A stretch of 64,000 nucleotides of DNA, taken from assembly GCA_016720595.1 (NCBI GenBank), contig JADKKI010000007.1:310001-374000 (forward strand). The letters run 5' to 3'. The notes beneath the pieces are model-generated. The model was not told the DNA's origin. It made no database searches and saw nothing but the letters and a program-made list of their open reading frames with translations. Shown here piece by piece: positions 1 to 18,987 of this stretch (positions within the stretch are counted from its first letter, which is position 1; every line of letters starts with the position of its first letter). A program made the position numbers and the translations under genes. This stretch comes from Myxococcales bacterium. GTDB taxonomy: Bacteria > Myxococcota_A > Polyangia > Haliangiales > Haliangiaceae.

Positions 1-7675
<7,675 letters not shown>

Positions 7676-7987
7676 CTGCGGTCTATCCTCCCGCAAACAA
7701 AGAGAAAAAGCGGACCCTCATCCTATGAGCCTTATATCACGCCTAGTTAGGAGCGTGGGGGAGCCCCCGGGCGGTTTCTTTTCGAGCGCGATCGAGGCGC
7801 GGATTTCCGCGCGTTCTCGACGAAGACTTCGTCTAGCACCGGAGGCGCTGGTGGCCAGTGCAGGCCGTCTCCTGGGCGATTGGCCAGGTCATGCCATCCG
7901 AAACGACGAACGGCCCCCGATCTGGGAGCCGTCGATCTTGGTGCAACCTGCCGGGCGATCTCGCCAGGCGCGGTCGCCGCGCGAAGC
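7676..7987. other. Intergenic region between the TPR lipoprotein and giant TPR genes
   Basis: These 312 bases hold no convincing gene; the open frames crossing it are Arg/Ser-rich shadows. The part next to 7675 is unusually A+T-rich (about 7685-7750) and on the minus strand contains GATATAAGG, a possible -10 region for the giant TPR gene. The far part carries the hairpin listed at 7910-7932. Confidence 0.5.
7910..7932 (-). terminator. Probable terminator of the TPR lipoprotein gene
   Basis: On the minus strand ACGGCTCCC and GGGGGCCGT can pair over 9 bp (one G-T wobble) around a 5-nt loop, followed by a weak T-containing tail (TCGTCGTTTC). It lies 55 nt after the stop codon at 7988. Confidence 0.5.
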
Positions 7988-9088
7988 CTACTTTCCGGCT
8001 GCGGCCTTCTTCTTCTTCGCGTCCTCGAGCATGTCCTCGGGGGACATCTTCTTGTTCCCGCCGGCCGGCGGCTCGGCCTTCTCCGCAGGGCCACCGCCGC
8101 CGCCGTTCTGCATCGCGCTCTTCGCGGCGATATCGAGCAGCATCTTGCTCGCCTGCTGCTTCGCGAACTCGACGGATGCGCCGCCCGACTTCGAGAAGTC
8201 CTCGAGGTCCTTCTTCGCGTTCGCGAAGTCGCCCTTCCGGAAGTACGCCTGGCCGCGCTGGAACTTCGCCTTGTGGTTGTCTCGCCGGCTCTCGAGTGCC
8301 TTGGTGAACGCCTCGATCGCCTTGTCGTCGAGCCGCTTGTCGTCGTAGCCCATGCCGACCTCGTACCAGATGTCCGAGACCTCGTTGTCGCCGGGGACGA
8401 TCGCGGCGCCCTGCGTGGCCACGGCGATCGCCTGATCGGTGTAGTCCCACTGGCGGTAGATCTCGGCGAGCGCGACCCACGGGCCGGGCGCCGTCGGTGC
8501 CGACTGGAGCGACTTGGTCAGCGCCTCCGCGGCCTCCTTGGACTTGCCGGTGTCGCGGTAGATCCGGCCGAGATAGTAGTGGGCGCGCCACAGCTCGGGG
8601 TTGAGCTCGATCGCCTTGGCGAGGTACTGCGCCGGCTTCTCGAAGTTGACGGCGGTGAGATCCGGCTGGACCTCCTCGGGCTTCTTGTTCTCGCGACGAG
8701 CCTGGTCCTCGCGCGCGTTGTAGATCGCCTTCTCGTACAGCGTGTAGCCGTAGACCATCTGGTACATCGCCTGCTCGGGCGCGACGGTGACGGCGCTCTG
8801 CATCGCATCGGACGCCTTGCCCCAGTCACCCTTGCCGATGTACGCGCCGGCGAGCCCGTACCAGGCGACGTGGTTCTCCTTCCACGCGTCGACGGCCTTC
8901 AGGTAGCGCTCGATCGCGGTCTCGTACTGCTTCTGGCCATAGGCCTTGGTGCCCTCGTTGGACAGCTTCACCGAATCATTCCGCGACTTGTTCGGGCAGC
9001 CGGTGGCGCCGAACAAGAGGCTCGCGGTGAGCACACAGGACGCGAGGAGCTTCATGCGCGAACGGTAAAACGAAGTGGGATGGGTCAC
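7988..9088 (-). CDS. TPR-repeat lipoprotein
   Basis: This 366-residue protein has an N-terminal signal ending in a lipobox-like GATGC (Cys31), so it should be a lipoprotein at the cell envelope. The body is a run of TPR helices (A-Y-x-x-K-x-Y-x-x-A-I, L-G-R-I-Y-R-D-x-G-K-x-x-E-A type repeats). The tail from about 325 is low complexity, with Gly, Pro and a final Lys-rich stretch. The GTG at 9088 is chosen because AGGAGA lies 8 nt upstream; an internal ATG at 9055 would give a shorter signal peptide but has no Shine-Dalgarno. Hairpin terminators flank it on both sides, so it is probably its own transcription unit within the gliding-type cluster. No enzyme motif is visible. Confidence 0.85.
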   Translation of the reverse strand: MTHPTSFYRSRMKLLASCVLTASLLFGATGCPNKSRNDSVKLSNEGTKAYGQKQYETAIERYLKAVDAWKENHVAWYGLAGAYIGKGDWGKASDAMQSAVTVAPEQAMYQMVYGYTLYEKAIYNAREDQARRENKKPEEVQPDLTAVNFEKPAQYLAKAIELNPELWRAHYYLGRIYRDTGKSKEAAEALTKSLQSAPTAPGPWVALAEIYRQWDYTDQAIAVATQGAAIVPGDNEVSDIWYEVGMGYDDKRLDDKAIEAFTKALESRRDNHKAKFQRGQAYFRKGDFANAKKDLEDFSKSGGASVEFAKQQASKMLLDIAAKSAMQNGGGGGPAEKAEPPAGGNKKMSPEDMLEDAKKKKAAAGK

Positions 9089-9135
9089 AAGTCATCTCCT
9101 GTGTTTCGTCAGCCTGAAAGCAGCCCGAAAACCGT

Positions 9136-9160
9136 CGAGGCCAGCACGGTGCTGGCCTCG
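9136..9160 (-). terminator. Strong hairpin terminator after the FHA/AgmX gene
   Basis: An almost perfect inverted repeat (CGAGGCCAGCAC / GTGCTGGCCTCG around a single base; about 12 bp before loop fraying) is followed on the minus strand by ACGGTTTTCGG. It lies 36 nt after the stop codon at 9196 and before the TPR lipoprotein gene. Confidence 0.75.
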
Positions 9161-9195
9161 GTCGTCGTCAGATCGTCGTTCTCGTCCGGGTCAGC

Positions 9196-11487
9196 TCACG
9201 AACCGGCCGGGCGGAACGTGAACGGGTAGTTGACCTGCACGCCGCCGCCACCCTTCGGCTTCGGGAACTCGATGTCCTTGATGACGCCGGCGACGCAGGA
9301 GGCGACGTTACCGTCGACGCCCGAGCCCGAGGACGAGGCCACGTTGCCGTTCGGGGTGATGAAGAACTGCGTCGAGACCGTGCCGGCGAGGCCCGGCTTC
9401 GCGAGCAGCTCCTTCTCGTAGCAGTACTGGATCTTCTGGATGTTGCGCTTGATGTAGCGACGGATGATCGCCTTATCGAGGTCACCCTGCGCGTTCGGCT
9501 GGCCGATGGAGACCGTGGGGACCGAGGCCGTGCGGCCGCGCATGCCACCGCGACCACCGCCGACGCCGTACCCCGAGCCCGTGCCCGAGCCGTGACCGAT
9601 CGTGCCGTAGCGGCCGGTACCGATCGTGCCCCAGCCCGTGCCGCCGCCGCCGGGCCCGAAGCCCGAGCGACCGAAGCCGAAGCCGCCGTTCATCTCGCCC
9701 GCCTCGTTGCCGAGGAGACCGCCGTAGATGTTGCCATCGTCGAAGCCGCTGGAGATGTCGCCGGTGCCGGTGAGGGAGGCGAACGCGCCACCCTGGGTCA
9801 GGGCCGACGAACCGAGGATACCGGCGGTGCGCGCCTGCTCGATCGCCTGCTGGCGCGCGAGCTGCGGGTCCTCCTGCTCCTTCTTCATCTTGTACTGGCC
9901 CTCGGCGCGGTCCGAGTCCTTCTTGCCCATCTTGCCCTCTTCGAGAGCCATCGCCGTGCCGGTGCCACCGGACTCGTCGGCGCCGTCATCGGGCTTCTCC
10001 TCCTCCTCGGGCGGCGGGGGATCGTCCTGCGAAGCGCTGTTGGTGCGGGTCGAGGTGTCCTCGAGCGAGGCGAGGTCGATGTTCGCGCCGGAGTCCTCGA
10101 CGGGGATCTGCTCGAGCACGAGCCAGAACCCGAGGTGGACGGCGAGCGAGCCGGCGAAGTACGCGAGCACGCGGCTCTCGAGCGCCGCGAACAGCGGCAT
10201 CGCGTGGCGGCGCGGCTGCGGGACGGCGGAGACCAGGAACGTGGTCTTGCCGGCGCGGACGCGGATCTTCGCGCCCGGCGGGATCGGAGAGATCGTCGTG
10301 CGGCCCTGCGCCGCCAGCTCCTGGAGCGAGGTCGACTGGCCGTTGACGACCATCTCGCCTTCCATGCCGCTCGCGAAGTTGAACGCGAAGTCATCACCCG
10401 ACGGTGCGACCAGCGGGAAGTCCGCGGACGGTGCACCCTCGGTGGCGAACTCGACGCCCGGCGCCGTGCCGATGCGGAAGAACGGGCTCTTCTTCTCGGA
10501 GCGCATGCGCGCCAGGCCGTACGTCGCGCCCATGATGCCGAGGAAGAAGCCACCGAACATCATCCAGTCGTAGGCCATCGGCAGGATGCGCGGACGGACC
10601 GCGAAGCCGGGCTTCTTCAGGACCTGGGTCTCGTAGTCGTAGCGACCCTTGTTGTAGGCCGCGTTGTCGACGGCCATGTAGAACGAGACGCCGGCCATGA
10701 GGATCATGGCGAGGGCGAACGCGAAGAAGCCGTAGGTCACCGGGGTGACCTTGCCGCCGCGCGGGTCCATGCAGTGCTTCACGCCGACGACGGAGTCGCC
10801 GAGCATCGCTGCGACCTCGACGGCGCGCGCGCCACCGATGTCATCCGCCTCGCCGGCCATCGAGGCCTGGAAGCCGGTCGCCGGAGCGGCCGTCGCCGTG
10901 CCGTAGATCGCCATGCCCGGAGGCGGACGAACGTTCGACGGCGCGGACGGCGGCGGGGCGTACGAAGGAGCGGGCGGCGGGGCGAACGCCTGCTGCGGCG
11001 CGGGGGCCGGCGGCGCCGGAGCGCGCGGCGTGGGGGCCGGCGGCGGAGCTTGCATCGTCTGCGCCATCGGCTGCACCGGCGGTGCCGCGGGACGCGGGGT
11101 CGAAGCGACGACGTCCTGCGCGGGTGCAGGCGGTGCCGCGCCGAGGTTGACGGACGTCGCGACGTCCTCTTCCTCGCCGGCGCCGATCGCGAGCTCGATG
11201 CGGGTCTCACCGACGACGATGGTGTCGCCCGACTGGAGCTTGGCCTTGTTGACCTTCTGGCCGTTGACGAAGGTCCCCTTCGTCGAGCCGAGATCGATGA
11301 TGCTCACGTCACCGGGGCCGTTGACCTCGATGATCGCGTGCATGCGACTCACCGTCTCGTCATCGAGCTTCAGGTGGGCCGAAGGCACCTTGCCGAGCTT
11401 GATGACGCTCAGGCTGAGCTTCTCCTCGCGGAGCAGCTGGTCGCCTTTGAAGATGCGGAACGTGAGGGGTACTTTTGCGCCGGCCAT
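9196..11487 (-). CDS. gltG: FHA domain / AgmX-PglI C-terminal (TonB-like) membrane protein, GltG-like
   Basis: This 763-residue protein has five parts. An N-terminal FHA domain (about 29-101) shows the S-R-x-H and S-T-K-G-T-F-V-N-G signatures. A Pro/Ala-rich cytoplasmic linker covers about 115-192. Hydrophobic segments lie near 251-273, 304-327 and 437-460. A Gly-rich stretch lies near 595-650. The C-terminal domain (about 669-760), with R-Y-I-K-R-N-x-x-x-I-x-x-C-Y-E, is typical of the AgmX/PglI TonB-like family. In M. xanthus, FHA protein GltG and its partner GltJ span the inner membrane and transmit the force of a proton-driven motor to periplasmic and outer-membrane partners; FHA domains read phosphothreonine. 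GltG fits better than GltJ/AgmX because no zinc finger or GYF domain is present. GGAG lies about 10 nt before the ATG. The start is 85 nt after the small upstream gene, and a terminator follows. Confidence 0.85.
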   Translation of the reverse strand: MAGAKVPLTFRIFKGDQLLREEKLSLSVIKLGKVPSAHLKLDDETVSRMHAIIEVNGPGDVSIIDLGSTKGTFVNGQKVNKAKLQSGDTIVVGETRIELAIGAGEEEDVATSVNLGAAPPAPAQDVVASTPRPAAPPVQPMAQTMQAPPPAPTPRAPAPPAPAPQQAFAPPPAPSYAPPPSAPSNVRPPPGMAIYGTATAAPATGFQASMAGEADDIGGARAVEVAAMLGDSVVGVKHCMDPRGGKVTPVTYGFFAFALAMILMAGVSFYMAVDNAAYNKGRYDYETQVLKKPGFAVRPRILPMAYDWMMFGGFFLGIMGATYGLARMRSEKKSPFFRIGTAPGVEFATEGAPSADFPLVAPSGDDFAFNFASGMEGEMVVNGQSTSLQELAAQGRTTISPIPPGAKIRVRAGKTTFLVSAVPQPRRHAMPLFAALESRVLAYFAGSLAVHLGFWLVLEQIPVEDSGANIDLASLEDTSTRTNSASQDDPPPPEEEEKPDDGADESGGTGTAMALEEGKMGKKDSDRAEGQYKMKKEQEDPQLARQQAIEQARTAGILGSSALTQGGAFASLTGTGDISSGFDDGNIYGGLLGNEAGEMNGGFGFGRSGFGPGGGGTGWGTIGTGRYGTIGHGSGTGSGYGVGGGRGGMRGRTASVPTVSIGQPNAQGDLDKAIIRRYIKRNIQKIQYCYEKELLAKPGLAGTVSTQFFITPNGNVASSSGSGVDGNVASCVAGVIKDIEFPKPKGGGGVQVNYPFTFRPAGS

Positions 11488-11572
11488 TTGGATCTATCTC
11501 CGGTGGGAGAGCTTCGAACAAAGGCCGGGGATGTCGAGACAGGCGCGCCCAGGTGGGCGAACGCCTTCCCGA

Positions 11573-11830
11573 CTACAAATCCTCAGCCGACTTGATGATC
11601 TCGGGGATGAAGTTCGTGCGGATCTTGATCAGAGAGGAGTGCTTGCCGAAGTCGGTGACGCTGACGTCGGTACCCTCGGGCTTGACGAGGTCACCCTCGA
11701 TCGTATCGCCCGAGAAGTCATAGACCTTCACCTTGTTGCCGCCGCCCTTGTCTCCGCCCTTGGCAGGCTGAGCGAGAGCGGTTCCGCCGACGAGGAGTAG
11801 TAACGCGAGTGCCGAAACGAGCTTCCGCAT
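11573..11830 (-). CDS. Small secreted protein of the gliding-type cluster
   Basis: This 85-residue protein has a clean signal peptide (M-R-K-L-V then a Leu/Ala core, cleavage after A-L-A), a short Gly/Lys linker and a compact conserved-looking C-terminal part with F-S-G-D-T-I-E-G-D-L and K-H-S-S-L-I-x-I-R motifs. It should be periplasmic. I know no function. It sits between the gltE-like and gltG-like genes, which suggests it belongs to the same envelope complex. The ATG at 11830 has GAAAGG about 10 nt upstream; the frame continues upstream but that part is Arg/Ser-rich and not credible as protein. Confidence 0.75.
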   Translation of the reverse strand: MRKLVSALALLLLVGGTALAQPAKGGDKGGGNKVKVYDFSGDTIEGDLVKPEGTDVSVTDFGKHSSLIKIRTNFIPEIIKSAEDL

Positions 11831-12029
11831 GGTGGTCGACCCTTTCAGGTTCGTCCCGCTGCAGAGATCCGTGAGCACGGAGACTCCGACACCGGGTTTG
11901 GTTCTGGGTTCCGAGATTCTTTCCGAAAAGTTCCGCGAGCGCCAAACACAACGGTGACACGCCGATCCCGGGGTGGGTTGCGGTGGATTCGACCGACCAA
12001 CCCCGAGTAGTTTCAGACAGTTAGTTCGC

Positions 12030-13439
12030 CTACTTCTTCGGGGCGGGGGCCGGGGCGGCACCCGGGGCCGGGGCGGCACCCGGGGCGGGCGCCGGAGCCG
12101 GGGTCGGGGTCGGGGCCGGCTGGGGGGGCATCGCGGCCTGGTTCTTCAAGAACGTCGCGATCTGGGTCGTCGTCTTGTCGATCAGGATGACCTGCTCCTT
12201 GGCCTCGGCCTTGTCCGCCTCGTCCCCGGTCTTGTCCTGGAACTGCCGGAAGTAGTCCTTCGCGGTGGCGTAGGTCCCGAGCGACGCCTTCATCTCCTCC
12301 TTGGAGGCCCGGAAGTCCTTATAGAGCACGCCGAGGTTGTAGTAGGCCTCGCCGCGGCGTGGGTCGATGTCCTTGGCCTTCTTGTACTGGGCCTCGGCGC
12401 CATCGAGATCCTTGAGGCCGCGGAGCGCCGCGCCCAGACCGATGTACGCGTCGTAACGCTTGGCATCGAGCTCGATGACCTTCGAGAACTGCTCCTTCGA
12501 GGTCGGATAGTTCCGGAACCCGAGGGTGGTCAGGCCCACGTTCATCCGGGCCTCGATGAACTTCGGATCGGCCTCGACGGCCGCCTGGAAGTTCTGGAGC
12601 GCGAGCGAGAGCGCGTTGCGGCGCATGTAGTACAGGCCGTACGCGTTCTGGAGCGGCGCGTACTTCTCGTTGCGCTTCTTCGCCTCGTCGAGCAGCAGCT
12701 TGGCGAGGTCGAGCCGGTTCTTGTTCTTCTGGTAGCCCTCCATGTAGACGAGGCCGTACACGGTGTACGCCTCGAAGCTATCGGAGTTCACGCCGAGGAC
12801 GTTGGACAGGTTGAACCGCGCGTCCTCCTCGAGCTTCTTCCACTCGGGGCTCTTCTCCCCGACCTTGCGCATCTGCTCGAGCTCGAGCGTGGCGAGGTTG
12901 ATGCGGGCGGCGATCAGCTTGCCGTTCGCCTTCACCGCGCTCTCCCAGTACTGCTTCGCGCCGTCGAGCTTGCCCGCGCGGTAGTAGATCTCGCCGAGGT
13001 TCGAGAGCGACATCGCGATCTTGGTGGCGTCGCCCTTCATCCGCGAGGCGGCCTGGTACGCCGCTTCTGCATCCTTCAGGAGATTGCAGCGGTGGAAGGA
13101 CAGCCCGACCATGAACTGCGCCTCGACGAGATCGGAGTGCTCGCGCACGACCGCGGCGAACCGATCGGCCGAGCCGCGGCACGCGCTCTCGTTCCAGGCA
13201 CCCTTGTCGTTGTTGGCGAAGTTCGCCATCGCCGACTCGTAGTCCTTCTTCGCGTCCTGGCTGACCTCGCGCTTGGGCTCGGTCTTGCCCGGCGTGCTGG
13301 TGTCGTTCTTGAGGACGACGGGCGGCGGCGGGACATCCTTGCCCGCGCCGAGGCCGGAGCCCTTCTTCTGCCCACCGCCACAGGCAGCGAGAAGCATCGC
13401 CGCGAGGATGATCTTGTTGGTGTTCGTCATGTTCGTCAT
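12030..13439 (-). CDS. gltE: TPR lipoprotein, GltE-like
   Basis: This 469-residue protein starts with a short signal peptide and lipobox (L-L-A-A-C, Cys20), followed by a Gly/Lys linker and TPR repeats through about residue 415. It ends in a Pro/Ala-rich tail built of repeated P-A-P-G-A-A units. GAGGAG 7 nt before the ATG at 13439 fixes the start; a second in-frame ATG is 9 nt on. It begins 11 nt after the stop of the gltD-like gene, so the two are co-transcribed. In M. xanthus, GltE is a TPR lipoprotein encoded next to GltD/AgmU in the gliding G1 cluster, and the order and architecture here match. The role as an outer-membrane or periplasmic part of a gliding-type complex is inferred. Confidence 0.75.
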   Translation of the reverse strand: MTNMTNTNKIILAAMLLAACGGGQKKGSGLGAGKDVPPPPVVLKNDTSTPGKTEPKREVSQDAKKDYESAMANFANNDKGAWNESACRGSADRFAAVVREHSDLVEAQFMVGLSFHRCNLLKDAEAAYQAASRMKGDATKIAMSLSNLGEIYYRAGKLDGAKQYWESAVKANGKLIAARINLATLELEQMRKVGEKSPEWKKLEEDARFNLSNVLGVNSDSFEAYTVYGLVYMEGYQKNKNRLDLAKLLLDEAKKRNEKYAPLQNAYGLYYMRRNALSLALQNFQAAVEADPKFIEARMNVGLTTLGFRNYPTSKEQFSKVIELDAKRYDAYIGLGAALRGLKDLDGAEAQYKKAKDIDPRRGEAYYNLGVLYKDFRASKEEMKASLGTYATAKDYFRQFQDKTGDEADKAEAKEQVILIDKTTTQIATFLKNQAAMPPQPAPTPTPAPAPAPGAAPAPGAAPAPAPKK

Positions 13440-13450
13440 GTTCCGTCTCC

Positions 13451-16400
13451 TCAATCCAGCTTCTGAACGGGGGGCTCGACGGCGATCACCGGCGCGACCA
13501 GCGTGGGGTCGGCGCGGAGCTCGGCGGCCGACGGGTATTCTTCCGGCTTGATCTGTCCGAGCTCGCGCTCGCACATCTTCGACCACTCGCTGAACCAGCC
13601 GAGCTCGGTCGACTTCGAGAGGCACACGCCGTACGCGTTGAGCGACGCCGCCTCGAGGGGCTCGGCGACCTCGGTCATCCGGTCACAGAACGCCTCGACC
13701 TTCTCGTCGGCGAACTCGCCGGTGCGGACGTCCTTCGGGATCTCGGCCGTGAACAGCGCGTCCGAGAAGTTCTGCGAGATCTGACCGAGGCGCGCGGCCG
13801 CGGTGATCGAGTTCGCCGCGTCCTTGATCGCGAGGACCTCGGTGTACTTCGAGGTGGCGCTGCCGCCGACCTTCTTCTTCTGCTCGACCCAGTCGTTGAA
13901 CCGCTTGAGGCTCTTGGCCGTCTCCGCCTTCTTCTTCGGATCCGGATCGAAGTTCAGGTTCGCGGGGAACTGCAGCGCGAGGTACGCCTCGAAGTCCTTG
14001 TCGGCCTCGGCGACCTTCGAGAGGCCGTAGTAGTAGCGCGCGCCACCCTCGTCGCCGCCGGTCTTGCCCTGGGTCTTCTCGAAGATCTTGCCCGCCGCCG
14101 CGTACGCCGCGAGCGCTTCCTTCATCTTGCGCTCGTCGCGCTTCACGACGGTCAGCTTGATCTTGGAGTCCGGGCCGCACTGCGTGGGCTGATCGTTGCC
14201 ACCCTTGCCGCGCTTCTTCTTCTTCATGTTGATGGCGCGCTCGCGGATGATCTTCACGCACGAGCCATCGACCTGCTTCACCGGGCAGCTCTGCTCCCAG
14301 AGGATCGCGCCGATCTTGGCGTTCGCGATCACGAGGCGGTCATCGCCGCCCTTCGGATAGCTGCGGATGTAGTCGCGGAGGTGCTTGATGACGGCCTCCT
14401 TGTCGCCCTGCTTCTCGTAGACCGAGGTCAGCGAGAACTTGGCGTTGGCGGCCTCGGCCGGCTTCTTGCTGCCGAACGTCTTGATGAAGTAGTTGGTGTT
14501 CTCGATCGCCTTGGCGTCGTCGCCGATGCCCTTGCGGTAGAACACCGCGTCGGACATGGCGTCGTACGCGTCCTTCTCGCCGGCGTACTTCTTGGCGTAC
14601 TCCTCGAGCTTCTCGGACGCCTTGTCGTAGAACGCGATGTCGCCGTACGCCTTGCCGATGCGGGCGATCGCCTTCGCGGTCAGCTTGCTCGACGCGTAGT
14701 ACTTCTGGAGCAGGTTGAACGCCTGGATCGCGGCGCCGATCGACTTGCCTTCCTCGTAGCAGACGCCTGCGTTGTAGAGGACCTCGTCGTTCTTCTTGTT
14801 CTCGGGGTCGCGGTTGTAGATGTCGAAGTAGGCCTGGCCGCACTGGACGTACTTGCCGAAGTCCTTCGTCTCCTTCGCGATCTTCTCGTAGCTCTCCGCC
14901 TTCTTGCGCATCGACTGCGCCTTCAGGGTGTTCAGGGTCTCCTTGAGGTCATCCTTGCCCTCGAGGAACTTCTGGTCGCCGTCGAGCTTCTCGACCAGCG
15001 AGATCATCTCGTCGTACTTCTGCGTGCGGTTGTAGGTATCGAGCAGGAGGTTCGCGGCGAACTCCGCGGTCTCGTGCTGGCGGTGGTGATCGAGGATGTC
15101 GAGGAACAGCGGGATCGCCTTGTCGAACTGGTTGTAGCGGCGATAGATGTTCGCCTTCAGGAACTTCATCCCGACCAGCTCGTCGTCCTTCGGGTCCTTG
15201 ATGTAGTTGATGTAGATGTCGAACGCCGCGAGCATCTTCTCCTCGCGCGGCGGGATCGGCTTCGGCTCCGGAACCTTGTCGTAGTCCTTGGTCGGATCGT
15301 CGACCTTGTCGGCCTGCTGCTTGACGCGCGGGTCGACGTTGAGCGCGTTCTTCCAGCCGAGGACGGAGGCGTACGCGGCCTCCTTCATCAGCTTGGGCTC
15401 GACCTTGCCGCCCTTGACGACATCGGTGAACGCGACCGCCGCGTTCTCCCACAGCTCGGTCTGGAGGCGCGGGTTCTTCTCGTTCTCCGCCCGGCTCCAG
15501 ATCAGCTCGGCGTAGAAGTACTGGGTCTGCGCGAAGTCCTCCGCGTCGGTGAACACGTCGAGGTAGACCTTGTAGAGCTTCTCGGCGTACGCGAGCGTCT
15601 CCGGGTTCTTGGTCTTCGCGGACTCCGAGTGATACGCGCGGGCGAGCTCGCCACTCATCGCGGCGGCGTTGTCATGGCACTCCTGCGCCTCGGCGGCGGG
15701 GAGGACCTTCTTGGGCTTGAGCGCGCCCCACAGGCGGACGAGGTTCTCGATCTCCTTCACCTTGTCGCCGTTGACGGCGCCGGGCATCGAGAGCATCGCG
15801 TGCGAGATGTTGTACTGCCAGAGACAGACGTTCTTGTCCGTCGGGGCCGTCTTCATCAGCTCCTGGTAGACGTAGATCGCCTTGTCGCTCTTGCCCTGCG
15901 CGAGATAGAGGTCCGCGAGGATCTGGAGCATGTTGAACGCGTACTTGTTGTCGACGCGCTGGAACGCGGCGTAGGCCTTGTCGGCCTTACCGATCTCGGC
16001 GTAGGCGCGGACGAAGTCCTTCTTCGACGCGCGGTTCAGGGTCTCCTGCTTCTTGTCGTTCTTGGTGGCCTGCGCGACCTGGAAGAACGTCTCGAGCGCG
16101 TCCTGGAACCGCTGGAGGTTGAGATGGATCCAGCCCATCTTGTACATCGCGTACCAGTACGCCGACGACTTCGGGAACTTGAGCACCATCTTGTAGCGGC
16201 TCTCGGCGTCCGCGAGCTGCCCGGCCTCGAAGTAGTAGTCGGCGAACGCGAGGTGCGCCTCGGGGACGTACTTGCTGTTCGGGTAGTTCTTGAGGAGCTT
16301 GTCGTAGACCGCCCGCGCCTCCTTCATGTACTTGCCGCCCTGCAGCGTGTACCCGTAGTAGAACAGCGCCATATCCATCTTGGGATAGTTGCGGAAGGCG

Positions 16401-16895
16401 TCGTTGTCGGTGAGGCCCTTGTAGGTCTTCACGGCCTTGAGGAGATAGTCCTTGGCCTTCGCCGCGCCGGCCGCGGCTTCCTTCTGAAGCTTCGCCTTGT
16501 CGCCGCCCTTGGCGCTGTCGGCCTTGATCTGCATCTCGACGCCCTTCAGGCGCCAGTACCGCTGCTGCTTGGCGTACAGCTCGCCCAGGCGGAAGTACGC
16601 GTCGGACTTCTCGTCGACGTCCGGAGTCCGGCGTGTTGGCGATGATCTGCGCGAGGATCTGCTCCTGCTCGCCGCGGATGTTGCCGACCAGGCCCTCGAT
16701 CGAGAGCACGTCGTCGGCCGACAAAGTCGGCTGCGTGGTCTTCGGATCGGTGGGAGCCTGAACGATCGGCTTCACGCGGTCCGACAGCTTGACGTCGATC
16801 TTCACGTCTTGCTGCCGGGTGTACTTGGCCTTCTGGGCCACTGCGGAGGTGCTCAGGACGAGCACTCCGAGGATCGCGAGCTTCAGTTTGGACAT
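13451..16895 (-). CDS. gltD: Large periplasmic TPR protein, GltD/AgmU-like, with an apparent frameshift near 16622
   Basis: Two frames together encode about 1,148 residues. The first (16895 to about 16623) gives a signal peptide (M-S-K-L-K-L then S-T-S-A-V-A-Q) and the start of the mature protein up to A-N-T-P-D-S. The second (about 16621 to 13451) continues in register with D-V-D-E-K-S-D-A-Y-F-R-L-G-E-L-Y and about 1,050 residues of TPR-like helices. Removing one base in TCCGGAC (minus strand) joins them. AAGGA lies 8 nt before the ATG at 16895. GltD/AgmU of M. xanthus is a periplasmic TPR gliding protein of similar size. As sequenced, only the second part without a signal peptide could be made as one chain. 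It could be a real null allele or a sequence error; the intact remainder favours the latter. Confidence 0.75.
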
Positions 16896-16948
16896 TGCGA
16901 TTCCTTGTCTTGACGACGGGCGAACTTGAGAAGAGTGCTGGCGAGGCA

Positions 16949-16974
16949 TTCGAACACTAACGAAGTCGTTCGAA
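16949..16974. promoter_or_regulatory. Inverted repeat upstream of the gltD-like gene (possible operator)
   Basis: TTCGAAC and GTTCGAA form a perfect 7-bp inverted repeat with a 12-nt spacer. Nested inside and overlapping it is a second palindrome, AACGA-AG-TCGTT. The element lies about 54-79 nt before the gltD-like start, where a repressor or activator could act. No known binding site was recognised. Confidence 0.35.
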
Positions 16975-17037
16975 CGAGTCGTCACGGGTTTGTCATTGGG
17001 ACGTCGTGAGGTCGTCTGGGGATCCGGCGGGGCTCCG

Positions 17038-17074
17038 AAAACGACCGCGAGCCCGACGTAAGGTCCGGGCTCGC
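17038..17074 (-). terminator. Terminator after the gltC-like gene
   Basis: GCGAGCCCG (17047-17055) and CGGGCTCGC (17066-17074) form a perfect 9-bp stem with a 10-nt loop; on the minus strand GGTCGTTTTCGG follows. It lies just after the gltC-like stop at 17091 and separates that gene from the gltD-like gene. Confidence 0.7.
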
Positions 17075-17090
17075 CTAGGGATTCAAGCGA

Positions 17091-18716
<1,626 letters not shown>

Positions 18717-18786
18717 CAAGTTCCTCCGAGGTCAGCCGAATATCCGATCGACGCCAATGAATCCGCCAGGGGATTGACCCGGGCGA

Positions 18787-18815
18787 ATCATCGACAAGGG
18801 CACGCACTGTGTCAA
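18787..18815 (-). promoter_or_regulatory. Sigma70-like promoter for the gltC-like gene
   Basis: On the minus strand a perfect TTGACA (18810-18815) is followed after 17 nt by GATGAT (18787-18792, four of six matches to TATAAT). The leader to the ATG at 18716 would be about 65 nt. The rest of the 307-base gap 18717-19023 holds the opposite promoter at 18988-19015 and nothing else I can name. Confidence 0.55.
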
Positions 18816-18987
18816 GGCGACGCACGTCCGACGAGCGGACCGACCAGGGACACAGGATCGGTTCGTGCGTTGCGCTGACGGATTCCCGGTCGCCCCGACA
18901 CCAACGGTCATGAGCTGTGAGGCCCCTCCCCCACGTGGGATCCCTGAAAATCAAAGGCGTCCCGAGGCGTTGTTTGGAGTCGTTCCC

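Noticed and set aside
11964-12010. Imperfect hairpin after the gltE-like gene as a terminator
   Set aside because: The stem has a bulge and is followed by C/G-rich sequence without a T run.
16613-16640. Programmed ribosomal frameshift in the gltD-like gene
   Set aside because: No slippery sequence, no stimulatory stop codon or obvious pseudoknot, and the shift lies at a place with no functional reason; an error or mutation is simpler.
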